The notes under the pieces: generated by a model
Database searches by the model: none
The model's input: only the letters and a program-made list of their open reading frames with translations
What the model was told of the DNA's origin: nothing
Assembly (NCBI GenBank): GCA_030789695.1
Contig: CM061139.1
Coordinates: 203,147,641-203,211,640 of the forward strand
Length of the DNA: 64,000 nt
Direction of reading: 5' to 3'
Origin: Scilla litardierei
Taxonomy: Eukaryota > Streptophyta > Magnoliopsida > Asparagales > Asparagaceae
Shown here: piece by piece, positions 10,852 through 21,144 of the stretch
Layout: each line of letters opens with the position of its first letter
Numbering within the stretch: the first letter of the stretch is position 1
Translations under genes and position numbers: made by a program

Positions 10852-13587
10852 TGTAGCGACCCGCTCTCGGGGGCCCGTTACTTATTCGATTTATTTGCAG
10901 GTTCCGCAGTTTACCAGTGAAATCAGCATAGTCACAACGCAGAGATGTACCAACAACACTCAAACCAGCTTACAGACATTATTACAGTCCAAATTAAAGT
11001 ACAACAACCAGCACTCTCTCACACCGATACATGAAAGGAAAAGTACGGAAAGGAAATACAGAATGGAAATACATCTCACAACACACCAATACAGATAACT
11101 AAAACTCCGCGGCTTCTGGGTCGTACGCAGGCTCCTCGTACTCTGGAGCGATCTCCTCGATCAGGTCGTCGTCTGTCGGTGCCACAAGTGGAACCGAAGG
11201 TAAGTCACAAAGATTCTAAACAAAGAAAAGGAGTACTGTACAAGTATGACAAGCAGAAGTAAAGTACGGTGTAGTGTCTGTACAAGTGCAGAAAGTAAAG
11301 TGCTACAAGTGCAGAAAGTAAAGTGCTACAAGTGCAGAAAGTAAAGTGCATGACTGTAAAGGAGTAACTGTGCAAGCTCTACTAGAACTACGTGACTCAA
11401 GTCGGAGAGTACAATATGTGACCGTTCAGTTCGTCTCTTGCCTGGGTGCTACTCAGACGAATGCCGGTACCCAGGCAGCAGTATGGTTTGCCGAAACGCA
11501 GGCAGCAGGACAGGGCGCCGAAACACAGGCGACAGGACAGGTAGACCAAACTCTAGTCACTCCCGTACTCTCGCAAACTATGAGTTACCCCAAAACCCGG
11601 TGATGTGTCAAGTACAAGTTCTCTACATGATCGTTCCATGAAATGTTCCAAGTCAAGTCCAACACAAGAAAAGTGGCATGTGTTTCCGTGCTTCGAGCAC
11701 GTAGTAGTGCGGTGCTACAAGTTCGTACGAGCACAGTGGCTAGATTTCTAAGGTTAGAACCTATCGTGACTTACCAAAATTAATACCGTTGTAGTTAGCC
11801 GGAAGAGGATCTAGTGCTTCCTCTGAGGCTAGTACACCAGAGTCCGTACCTGCAACACAAAATACTTAATTAATAAAAACACGACCTTTTCTATTTAAAC
11901 AATTAAGTTAGTTTGATTTTTAAACTCGTTAAAACGGTGTCGAAAAATATTTAAAATTTTTATATAAACCTAAAATAATTATTTAGATTTTACTGCAAGA
12001 GGGGAGAATTTTCAGAAGCTTCTGTAATTTATTATAATTTTTAGAAACTTAGAAATAGCTTAAAAATCCGAAAAACTTAAGGAACGTGTATCTTCCGTAA
12101 TTTCTTACGGGAGTAATACAAATCGGAATTACATGAATAAGTAGTCAAAATGATCCTCTCGAAGTCTATTGTCACATATAATTTTATCAAATATTAGTGT
12201 AGGTAAAACTAGCGAGTTACGATTTTTAGAATGAATTAAACCTATTTAATTTTTAGGTTCGAAAAATCATTCCGGAAAAAGTAGGCGCCTGGTCGAGGTA
12301 AGACCAGTGCCAATGGCTCCGAAATGTCGTTTCTGATTTTCTGGGTCTATCTACGCATTTTTCTGGCCCCTGTATAATTAGTTATGGATTTATAACCATT
12401 ATACCTATTTAATAATTAATTAATAATACGAAATTTACGAAATATTCAATATTTACAAGTTTGCCATTGCAAACTTACGTAATCCTCGCACAGCAGCGAC
12501 GGCGGGTGAGAGGGTTCACCGGTGGGGGCTCGGGGCGGCGCTCGCGACGGAGGAGGCGGGGCGTAGCGGGGGCAGCGGCGGGACGGCGAGCGGGCTCCGG
12601 CGATTGCAGCGGCGGGGCGAGCGGCGACCGGGTCTTCACGGCGGAGCGGGGCGAGGCGGTGGGGCGGAGCGGCGGGCGGTGGGGCGGCTTCCCACGGCGG
12701 CGTCGGCGGAGGAGGCAGCGGCGGAGACGGCGACCGAGGTCGGAGGGCGGTGGTCGGAGGGAGAGTGTGAGTGAGAGAGAGTGTGTACGAGAGAGAGAGG
12801 AGAGCGTACGGGAGAGGGAGAAAGTTGAGCGGCCTGGGGGGGATTTTAAAAACTTTTACTTTGGGTGTTAATTAACTGGGTTAGTGGGTATTTATAGGGT
12901 TAATGGATAATTAATGGGGTGGTTAGCTTAGTTGACTAAGCTAGACATTTTTAATACGGTAGGTTGGAGCTTTTGACTAACCTAAGAAATTTTTGGAAAG
13001 TGTCTAAACGTGTTTATCATGTGGGGTTAAAGTAAATGGTAATTAGGTTATAGTAATTAACTAGGGTAGATGGTGACGGTAAAATTGTAACGAAGTTACA
13101 ATTTTGCCCCTACTATCAAACGTGTCCGAAAAATTACGAAAACATACCCACGGGACCGTATCGTCGCGAGGATGGCGAATACGATGTCCGTTTCCGGGTT
13201 TGGACTACGGGGATACTAGTTTTTGGCCAAAACATTTAGAAAGCGGGTTTGCGGGTTCTCTATTGAAATGATATCAGAAAATTACGAAATTAATGTGGGG
13301 AGCCCTAAATGGTCATAGGAGGTTACTACGGAAGTTTGAAAACGTTTTGAAGACGTTTGAATAGAAAATAAATTCATCGAATCAAAACGGTAATTTTTTG
13401 AAATGAATTTTAACAGAAATGTTTTGGACATTTGAGGAAATCCGAAAATACTGAAATACAATATAATAAGTCTAGTGCTGTAAAATATTTTTATAGAATT
13501 TTTTTTAAATCATTTAAAACTCCTGACAAGCCATTAAAATATATTAAATTCGTAATTAAATGTTTTGAAAATTTTCGAGTCGTTACA
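10852..13587 (-). repeat. 5' LTR of the Del-like element
   Basis: Right LTR copy. It starts TGTAGCGACC where the other copy has TGTAACGACC. It carries the promoter for the minus-strand transcript: a TATA box CTATAAATA at 12889-12897 (minus), about 690 bp from the LTR start, followed downstream by the GC-rich stretch at 12495-12770. Confidence 0.95.
12889..12897 (-). promoter_or_regulatory. TATA box in the 5' LTR
   Basis: CTATAAATA on the minus strand. The related element has CTATAAATA at the equivalent place (15925-15933, plus strand, about 730 bp into the LTR), which supports this as the conserved core promoter. Confidence 0.7.
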
Positions 13588-14220
13588 ATTCGGGTCCATA
13601 ACCATGGGTTCCAATGCACGAGATCTTGTAGCACTTATCAATGAGGCCCTATCAATTAGTATTACACAGAAGAAATCAATTATAGAAACTAATACAATTA
13701 GATCGACTCTTCATAGACAATCTTGGGATTTGCGATCTCAGGTAAGATCGGTTCAGGATCATGGGATCCTTTTCTATCAGATAGGAAGGGCTGTTGCACA
13801 AAATGTACTTCTAAGTAATTGCCCAATAGATCCTATATCTATCTATATGAAGAAGAAATCGTGTAAGGAAGGAGATTCTTATTTGTACAAATGGTACTTC
13901 GAACTTGGAACGAGCATGAAGAGATTAACAATACTTCTTTATCTTTTGAGTTGTTCTGCCAGATCGGTCGCTCAAGATCTTTTGTCTTCACTCGGATCCG
14001 GTGAAAAAAATTGGATCACTTCTTATGGATTCGTTGAGAATGATTCTGATCTAGTTCATGGCTTATTAGAAGTAGAAGGCGTTTTGGCGGGATCCTCACG
14101 GACAGAAAAAGATTGCAGTCAGTTTGATAATAATCGAGTGACATTACTTCTTCGGTCCGAACCAAGGAATCCGTTAGATATGATGCAAAATGGATCTTTT
14201 TATATCATTGAAAAAGAGTG
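13588..14220 (+). pseudogene. ycf2: Plastid ycf2 fragment, right part
   Basis: Continuation of the ycf2 homology after the retrotransposon. Beginning with the ATTCG duplication, the frame reads [20 protein letters not shown], then segments such as [20 protein letters not shown] and SIYMKKKSC, to [14 protein letters not shown] and a stop at 14219-14221. The last residues after QNGS depart from the plastid protein, so the homology breaks near 14205. Without the element and one target copy, 2788 and 13593 join directly. Pseudogene. Confidence 0.93.
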
Positions 14221-14239
14221 ATTCAAAAAAATTGCAGTC

Positions 14240-14455
14240 AGTTTGATATATGTTGGTTGATCGTAATCGATCGAACACTACTTGAAAAAGGTTCTTCTGT
14301 TCAGAAACGAAATATTCCAAATGTTCCTGGAAATTCTTGCTCCCATTGGACCATTTGTATCTATATGCATCAGGATCCCGATTCATGGATCTCTCGGTTC
14401 GAGAAATAAGAGGATCAAACCATTTCTTCTGACTCTTTTTCAAATTCGATAAATG
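14240..14455 (-). pseudogene. ycf2: Inverted ycf2 internal fragment
   Basis: On the minus strand this piece encodes [28 protein letters not shown] and [18 protein letters not shown] to FQVVFDRLR. These come from a more N-terminal part of Ycf2 than the neighbouring segment. It is therefore inverted and out of order relative to 13588-14205. The short phrase TTGCAGTCAGTTTGATA occurs near 14112 and again at 14231, and TGTTGGTTGATCGTA at about 14250 and 14455. Such short repeats at the joints look like repair with template switching. Confidence 0.85.
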
Positions 14456-14510
14456 TTGGTTGATCGTATATTTCATTATACCATTTCTTGGTTTCGTCTA
14501 TATGGATCCC

Positions 14511-14511
14511 T

Positions 14512-14548
<37 letters not shown>

Positions 14549-14554
14549 ACGTAT

Positions 14555-14585
<31 letters not shown>

Positions 14586-15144
14586 AACATGCTACAGCCC
14601 CAGGTGGCGAAGAGCCGACATCGAGGTGCCAAACCTTCCCGTTGATATGAACTCTTGGGGAAGATCAGCCTGTTATCCCTAGAGTAATTTTATCCGTTGA
14701 GCGACGGCCCTTCCACTCGGCACCGTCGGATCACTAAGGCCGACTTTCGTCCCTGCTCGACGGGTGGGTCTTGCAGTCAAGCTCCCTTATGCCTTTGCAC
14801 TCGAGAGCCAATCTCCGTCCGGCCCGAGAAAACCTTTGCATGCCTCCGTTACCTTTTGGGTGGCCTACGTCCCATATAAACTGTCTACCTGAGACTGTCC
14901 CTCGGCCCGTAGGTCCTGACACAAGGTTAGAATTCTAGCTCTTCCAGAGTGGTATCTCACTGATGGCTCGGGCCCCCCTGGAAGGAGGCCTTCTTCGCCT
15001 TCCACCTAAGCAGCGCAGGAAAGGCCCAAAGCCAATCCCAGGGAACAGTGAAGCTTCATAGGGTCTTTCTGTCCAGGTGCAGGTAGTCCGCATCTTCACA
15101 AACATGTCTATTTCACGGAGTCTCTCTCCGAGACAGTGCCCAGA

Positions 15145-15196
<52 letters not shown>
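14511..15196 (-). pseudogene. rrn23: Plastid 23S rRNA gene fragment, antisense
   Basis: The plus strand is the reverse complement of plastid 23S rRNA. Recognisable stretches include CCGAACTGTCTCACGACGTT, GATCAGCCTGTTATCCCTAG, CACTCGGCACCGTCGGATCA and, at the right end, CCCGACAAGGAATTTCGCTAC. About 690 bp of the 3' half is present, with scattered substitutions and small indels, so it is a nuclear pseudogene copy. It is cut at 15196 by the second retrotransposon. No rRNA sequence resumes on the far side because that end of the element and its flank are lost. Confidence 0.93.
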
Positions 15197-15924
15197 TGTA
15201 ACGACCTGTATTTTTCGTAAACATTTAAACTAAATATTTAAAGTAATTTCATTTTAAAAGACATTTTGTAATGGTTGATCAGGAGTTTAAACTGATTTCA
15301 AAAAAATTCTTATAAAAATATTTTGAAACACTAGACTTATTATAAAGTATTTCAGCAATTTCTGATTTCCTCAAATACCCAAAACATTTCTGTTAAAATT
15401 CATCTTCCAAAATTACCGTTTTGATTTAACGAATTTATTTTCTATTCAAACGTCTTCAAAACGTTTTCAAACTTCTGCAGTAGCATCCTATGATCAATTA
15501 GGGCTCCCCACATTAATTTCATAATTTTCGGATATCATTTCAGTCTAGAACCCACATACCCGCTTTCTAAACGTTTTGGCCAAAAACTAGTATTCCCGTA
15601 GCCCAAACCCTGAAACGGACTTCGTATTCGCCATCCTTACGACGATACGATCCCGTGGGTATGTTTTCGTAATTTTTCGGACACGTTTGCTAGTAGGGAC
15701 AAAATCGTGATTTCGTTACAATTTATACCACTATCGTCACAAATTACCCTAGCTAATTACTAATTACCTTAACCTAATTAACTATTAGATTAACCTAACC
15801 ATACCTAAAACGTGTTAGGGGATACGTTTAAAACTTTCCTAGCTTAGTCTAACCCCATTTAATATTTAGTCCTAAAGCTAACCTAACACTATTAAATACA
15901 TTTGACTAATAAACCCAAGCTTAA

Positions 15925-15933
15925 CTATAAATA
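15925..15933 (+). promoter_or_regulatory. TATA box in LTR of the non-autonomous element
   Basis: CTATAAATA followed by a pyrimidine-rich leader; repeated in the right LTR at 21873-21881. Its distance from the LTR start (about 730 bp) resembles that in the related element. Confidence 0.7.
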
Positions 15934-18190
15934 ACCCCTACCCTCTCTTTCTTCCTCAGCTCACAAACCTAAGCCCGCTCGAACCCATGCAAACCCACTC
16001 ACTCACGCAGACAATCCCTCTCTCTCTCAGTTCTCTCTCTTCCCCTCTAACTCTCGTTCCCTCCCTTACCCATGCTCTCCCATCCATCTCTCCGACCCAC
16101 GTCTCCGAAGACGCTTCTCCGAGCCCCGACGTACGGCGATCGCCCCCGAAGCCGCTGCCTTCCGCAGCTTCCGCCAACGTCGCCCGACGTCGAGACCCCC
16201 ATGCTACCATCCAACGCCGCTCATCGACAGAGCGCCACCGCCCTCTGGCCTCGTCACCGTCACCCCTTCGCCCCGACCTCTCCATCGTGCTCCGACAGCG
16301 GGCACCCACCACCGACACCAAGCCTCCACCACCGTAGCACACCGTCATCGCCAGGAGGCAGCACCGCACGGCCACCCGCTCGTCGGAGCTCCATCACGTC
16401 GCCACAGCTCCGATCAGCCCCGTCCGATCCCCCACGGCGACTCCGATCAGCCCCGTCCGATCCCCCGCCCTCGAAGCCACCTCCACAGCTAGCGACGCCC
16501 CGCAGCGTCGTCTCCGATGTTCCCAGCGGAGAACCCCACCGTCGCCATCGCTCCGCCTCCCCACGGCGATAGCTTCGTCACTACATCACGCCTCATCCGC
16601 CGTCTCCTCCCCTACCGCCATCGACGAGGCACGAGCAGCTCCCCGACGTATCACCGTCGAAGCCCGCTGCTCTGCCTCCGTGTTCCGACGCTGAACACGC
16701 CGCCTGAGCGTCCCTCGAAGCCCGCACCTCACCGCCGACCTCCGAAGTCGCCGCTCCCCTCCGACCATCACGCCGCACCGCCACAACTCCGATGACAAAA
16801 GCCCCGCTGCATGCGATGGTGAGAAAGAGAACGAAGCACAGTTCATCTCGATGGCAATATCGTAATAATCAAGTATTTTCGTATTTTCCGTAATTTAGTT
16901 AATTAATAAATAGGGTTTTACAGTGTTAAATACATAACTAAATATATAAGACCTAGAAAAATATGAGACCACCTCTAGAAAATCAGAAATGATATTCTGG
17001 ACCCAATGGCGCTAGTTTCATCTCAATCGGACGAGTAGTTTTTCCAGAATAAATATTTAAGCCTAAAAGTTAAATCCGTTATTTTCATTCAAAAATCAGT
17101 AACGTGTTATTTTCACGTAAATTAATAGGTGATAAAAATATATGTTAAAGTACTCTTCGAGACGGCCATTTTGACAGTTCATTCGCAACTTTCCGATGTA
17201 GATTGCATCCGGAATAAATTGTTGAATAAATACGTTACTTAATAAAAAATTAGTTTTAAATCTATTTTGAGCTTTTAAAAATTATAAAAATTAAACAGAA
17301 GCATCTGAAAAATATTTCCTCTTGCAGAAAAATTATTTTCATTATATCTAGGCCATAGAAAAATTTAGAACGTTTTTCGACACCGTTTTAGCAAGTTTTG
17401 AAAATCAGAACGATCAGATTATTTAATAGGAACGTTGTGTGTTTAATCACTGTTTTTGTGTTGCAGGTACAAATCCTCGTGCACCAGTTCCCCTAGCTCC
17501 AAACTCGTCTTGCCACGACGAGCTCGATAAAGTAAGTCACGATTAATTCTAATGTTAGAAAATTAGATAAGTGCCCCCGTATGAACTTAGGAACACTATC
17601 TATAGCCTCCGAATGGCTATTTGACTTAAACTGAACTAGAGACCTAATCTAATAGGAAAGTAATCAACTATAGATTACTTTGCCAACTTTCAACTTTGGT
17701 GGTTGTTAAACACAAATATCAACTTGGGTAAATTGTGTACTACCGAAACTACCACCCTTAAACCAACAGTTTTTGTATTCCATGTTTATTGGACTTGTCT
17801 TTATCCTCAAATTTCTTAGCATCTGCTCTGCTTTACTTTATGGTTTTAAAACCAGTGGTCCTGGTTAACTATCATCGTGAACAAGGAATTGATAACATCT
17901 TGAAACAATATTAGACACCCCGAAATGTTGGACTTGTCTTTATCCTCACTTCGCTTGGCTAGCTTGTTTTGAAAAGAATGTCTGGCTTTCTGGTTTTCAA
18001 TAAGAAAGTCAACCAGTTGACTTGGTTTGACTAGCAACATGTGGAACAGCTTGTATCTTGTGGAATATCGTATGGAACATCTCGTGGAACATCATGAAAA
18101 GGAAATGTACATAGAACACTTGACACATCACTGGGGTTTGGGGTAACTCATAGTTTGAGAGAGTATGGGAGTGACTGGAGTTCAATCTAC

Positions 18191-18330
18191 ATGTCTAGCT
18201 GCCTGTGTTTCGGCAATCATGTCTAGCTGCCTGTGTTTCGGCAATCATGTCTAGCTGCCTGTGTTTCGGCAAATATAAAAATGCTGCATGTCAGCATCCT
18301 GTCTAGCTGCCTGGGTTTTTGGCATTCGTC
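18191..18330 (+). repeat. Tandem repeat inside LTR, unit about 28 bp
   Basis: The phrase ATGTCTAGCTGCCTGTGTTT followed by CGGCAATC recurs about three times at 28-bp spacing, with two diverged units after it. The equivalent part of the related LTR (near 3400-3480, minus strand) has similar CTGCCTG...TTTCGGC units, so this is an expandable LTR segment. Confidence 0.75.
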
Positions 18331-18995
18331 TGGGTCGCGCCCAGGCAAGAGATGAACTCGATGGTCACATATTGTACTCTCCGACTTGAGTCACGTAGTG
18401 TAGCTACTTTTGCACAGTCACTTTTACTTTACGCATTACACCTTTACTTTACGCATCACAGTCACCTTTACTTTACGTATTGCATGTACTTCATCTACTA
18501 CACTTGTACAGTCACCAGTTCTTTACCTGTCGCACTTTTAGCTACAGCAGTAGTATGTTTCACTTGCCTAGCCTGCTTTACACTTACACCACCACAGTAC
18601 AGTTGTTGCTCAGTACTTTACTTTTCACTCCAGTTTATTTGTACTTAGTTACTTTTGTCATACTTGTGCACTGCTTCTTTTCTATATTTAGAATTGTTGT
18701 GACTTACCTACGGTTCCATTTCCGTGGCACCGCAGACGACGTACAGATGAAGATAGATGCTCCTGAGCTAATAGCGCCAAAAGTTCAACTGCAGCTTACA
18801 GAGTTATTTTCAGTGTTGTGTATTTTATTCTTTCATATTGTTGGGACATCTTGTACAGTATGGATTGTAATAATTGGACACTATTTGGGTATTTTCGTAC
18901 ACCTCTGCATTGTGGCTATTTTGAATTCACTGGTAACCTGCAGGACCTGCGCAAATATCAAATAAGTAACGGGCCCCCGGGAGCGGGTCGTTACA

Positions 18996-19588
18996 AGTTT
19001 GGTGGCCCATGCAGGTACGCGCTAATTACCTCATGAACAATATAGCAAGATCAGGGTGTACATTATAAAATACTCAAGTAGAACTCTCGAGTACTGGATG
19101 TCTCGAGTATTCACCGGTATTGGATATACGGGTGAAGTGTCCTTAATACCATCTTCACTAGGTCTTTCTTGATCCCCATCACTTCCTTTGAACTCTTCAC
19201 CTTTGCCTAGAAATTCGTGTTCCATTCTTGATTATACCCTCCCCAGTAACCTCTTTTTATAGTGATTTTTCATAGGTTGAACTATCTACCCACTTCTTCT
19301 TCATCACCCTTCCTTCAGTTGATGATGACACACATATAAATGATAAGCTTCCTTCAATGGACCATGATCCGGTCAATGTGCTTGGCTAAAGTCTGTTGAA
19401 TCAACCTAGCTAGACTAGGCATAAGTGATCCTGGCTTAGTCACTTCCCTGGCCGTGTCCGCTGGACCGCAAGGACGTGAATCATGAGTATGTGACGTCAT
19501 CGATCTTATTCACTATCAACCTTCCTTTAAGCTTGATGAACTTTCACCTTCTTAGAATCTTTCTAGTTTGCTTGGACCCTAACTACGT
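18996..19588 (+). other. Leader of the non-autonomous element
   Basis: It begins with the primer-binding candidate at 19000-19016 and continues with sequence homologous to the leader of the related element (clearest at 19340-19510). No gag start follows. Instead the sequence runs into a polypurine-tract-like copy at 19589-19606. Confidence 0.7.
19000..19016 (+). promoter_or_regulatory. Candidate primer-binding site
   Basis: TGGTGGCCCATGCAGGT, four bases after the LTR end at 18995; identical to the candidates at 10830-10846 (minus) and 36581-36597. Confidence 0.6.
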
Positions 19589-19606
19589 TTATTTTAAGGA
19601 GGGTAG
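19589..19606 (+). promoter_or_regulatory. Extra polypurine-tract-like copy inside the element
   Basis: TTATTTTAAGGAGGGTAG is the same as the true tract before the right LTR (21125-21142). It lies upstream of the foreign segment, about 1.5 kb before the real tract, so the element has two possible plus-strand priming sites. Confidence 0.6.
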
Positions 19607-20880
19607 CGTTCGAATTTTCGATCATCAGAAGTTCGGATTTCTCAGCTGAAGCAGATCGAAGGACGTTGAGAAGTATTCAAGGATGATGCTGGAAATTTTG
19701 AGACGAGCCAAACATTGCGTGCATGTATAGGCTGTTACGTTTTTGAACTCGTATTTCCTTTCTGACCCTACTTGCATCTCGTACCCAAATTTTTTTCCAC
19801 GTGTTGGAATTCTTTCCCGCCTACCACCTCCCCTCATTATTGCCTTTGTCCTCATCCTTGCCTCGAGCCCCGTTTCCGCCTACCCTACACTATCTACCCA
19901 TGACTTTCGATGCCCCCCCTTCTCTTTTTAACCCCTCTTCTCCTTCCTTCCCAAGCCACCCCGTGGTTCCCTTTTCGCTCAGACATCGCCCCTCCTCCTC
20001 CCGGCCTCTTCCCCAAGCGAGCTCGCCATCTCACCCGAAGCCCCGCCAACTTTTGCTCCACTCCATCAGAAGTCCCTGCCATGGATCGTCAACCAGCCGC
20101 AGCTCTCATCGCCGAGGACCCGCAACCACCAACGGCCCTTCGACATTCTGTTTTGGGATTTTTGGCCTTGGCGACAACCCTCGTCGCCACCCTCACTACC
20201 GCCGCTTGGCTGAGATCTTGGGAAGCCGTGATCCTTGGGCTTCTCTTGAGCTCTCTTCCCTGGGTCTCACCCCGGTTGAGATCTCGTTTAGGCTTCCTCT
20301 TGCGTCTACTCCTTTTGATTTACGGAAAAGCGTGTTTTTGGTTGTTCATTTGTTGGGTGATGTTGGGTGTGGCGAATGTCAAGCATTGGTCTACGGAAGG
20401 AGTGATGGCGATGATTATTGGCATGATATTGGCCTTAGGTGTTGAAGTTGGATGTAGGCCTTGTGCTTGGCTCTGGATGAGAGCTTGAATCCTGCCTTAT
20501 TGTGGGATAGTATGGAGATTGACGGAAGGAATGCTAGCAGTAAATACTGACTTAGAATGTTGGCCTTGTACTTACCTTTGGGCGGTGATTTGGACGTTAT
20601 CATGTGGTTGTGCATTATGGAAATTGATGGTGTTGGTACCCGTGGATTAGTCGATACATGCTATATTATGAACAACATCTGTGGCCAGACCCGTTAGTCA
20701 CCAGTAGCACGAATAAACTTTATAGTCTTCCGGTTTATGTGGTTTAAATAGCTTGCTACTGGCTTATCACCTCAGGTTCCAAGTTCGAACAGATGTTGTC
20801 ATCATAATAGCCCTCATTTTCATGTGATGTTATTATCTCATGTTAATTTTGGGCTACTTGAGAAGTCAGAGTAACTATTG
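19607..20880 (+). other. Segment of unknown origin replacing gag-pol
   Basis: About 1.27 kb between the extra polypurine tract and the retained 3' tail has no similarity that I can see to the related element. The longest frames are 19801-20445 and 19910-20488 (192 codons; an internal ATG at 20082 begins MDRQPAAALIAED). From 20082 that frame is strongly hydrophobic, with LGFLALATTLVATLTTAAWL and LGFLLRLLLLIYGKACFWLF looking like membrane segments. The two frames overlap, so at most one is real, and I recognise neither. It could be captured host DNA or rearranged element sequence. Confidence 0.4.
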
Positions 20881-21144
20881 TGATGATACTAGGTTTCGAA
20901 ACTAGTTACGAAAGCTATGGTGATGTCAATAGTATGTACTCATATATAACATCTCTTGTTTTCTTGATGCTATGGTATCACATTATATTTCATGCTATTA
21001 ACAACTTATTTTCTAAATTACAATCATTCGCCTAGTTTTCCATTTTATCATTTATTTTGTTTGAGCTTCTTAATAACAGCAATTATTTTATTTTATAAAA
21101 TTTTGAGAAATTCCGAGGACGGAATTATTTTAAGGAGGGTAGAA
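20881..21144 (+). other. Retained 3' tail and polypurine tract
   Basis: From GTTACGAAAGC (near 20908) onward this matches the end of pol and the 3' untranslated region of the related element (5522-5715, minus strand), including TTCTTGATGCTATG, TTTGAGCTTCTT and the tract AAGGAGGGTAGAA at 21132-21144, directly before the right LTR. Confidence 0.75.

Larger units (their letters stand above)
2789..13587 (-). mobile_element. Ty3/gypsy chromovirus (Tekay/Del-like), complete but mutated
   Basis: A complete LTR retrotransposon of about 10.8 kb, transcribed from the minus strand. LTRs of 2733 bp (left, 3') and 2736 bp (right, 5') begin TGTA and end TACA. They are flanked by a perfect 5-bp target duplication ATTCG (2784-2788 and 13588-13592). 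The internal domain (5522-10851) encodes Gag with two zinc knuckles, aspartic protease, reverse transcriptase, RNase H, integrase and a C-terminal chromodomain-like tail. This order and the tail fit the Tekay/Del clade. At least three in-frame stops and one frameshift break the coding region, yet the two LTRs are almost identical, so the insertion is recent. It lies inside the ycf2 fragment. Confidence 0.95.
15197..18995 (+). repeat. Left LTR of the non-autonomous element
   Basis: A 3.8-kb LTR, longer than the 2.7-kb LTRs of the related element. The first 1.2 kb matches the truncated right LTR (21145-22359) almost perfectly. It holds a TATA box at 15925-15933, a C-rich exon-like stretch (16080-16800) with several overlapping frames that are probably not proteins, a tandem array at 18191-18330, and a 3' end (GAGCGGGTCGTTACA) shared with the related LTR. 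Confidence 0.9.

Noticed and set aside
15956..16846. Several overlapping frames in the LTR at 16 kb and again at 22 kb
   Set aside because: C-rich low-complexity LTR sequence gives open frames on both strands, and none has a recognisable domain.
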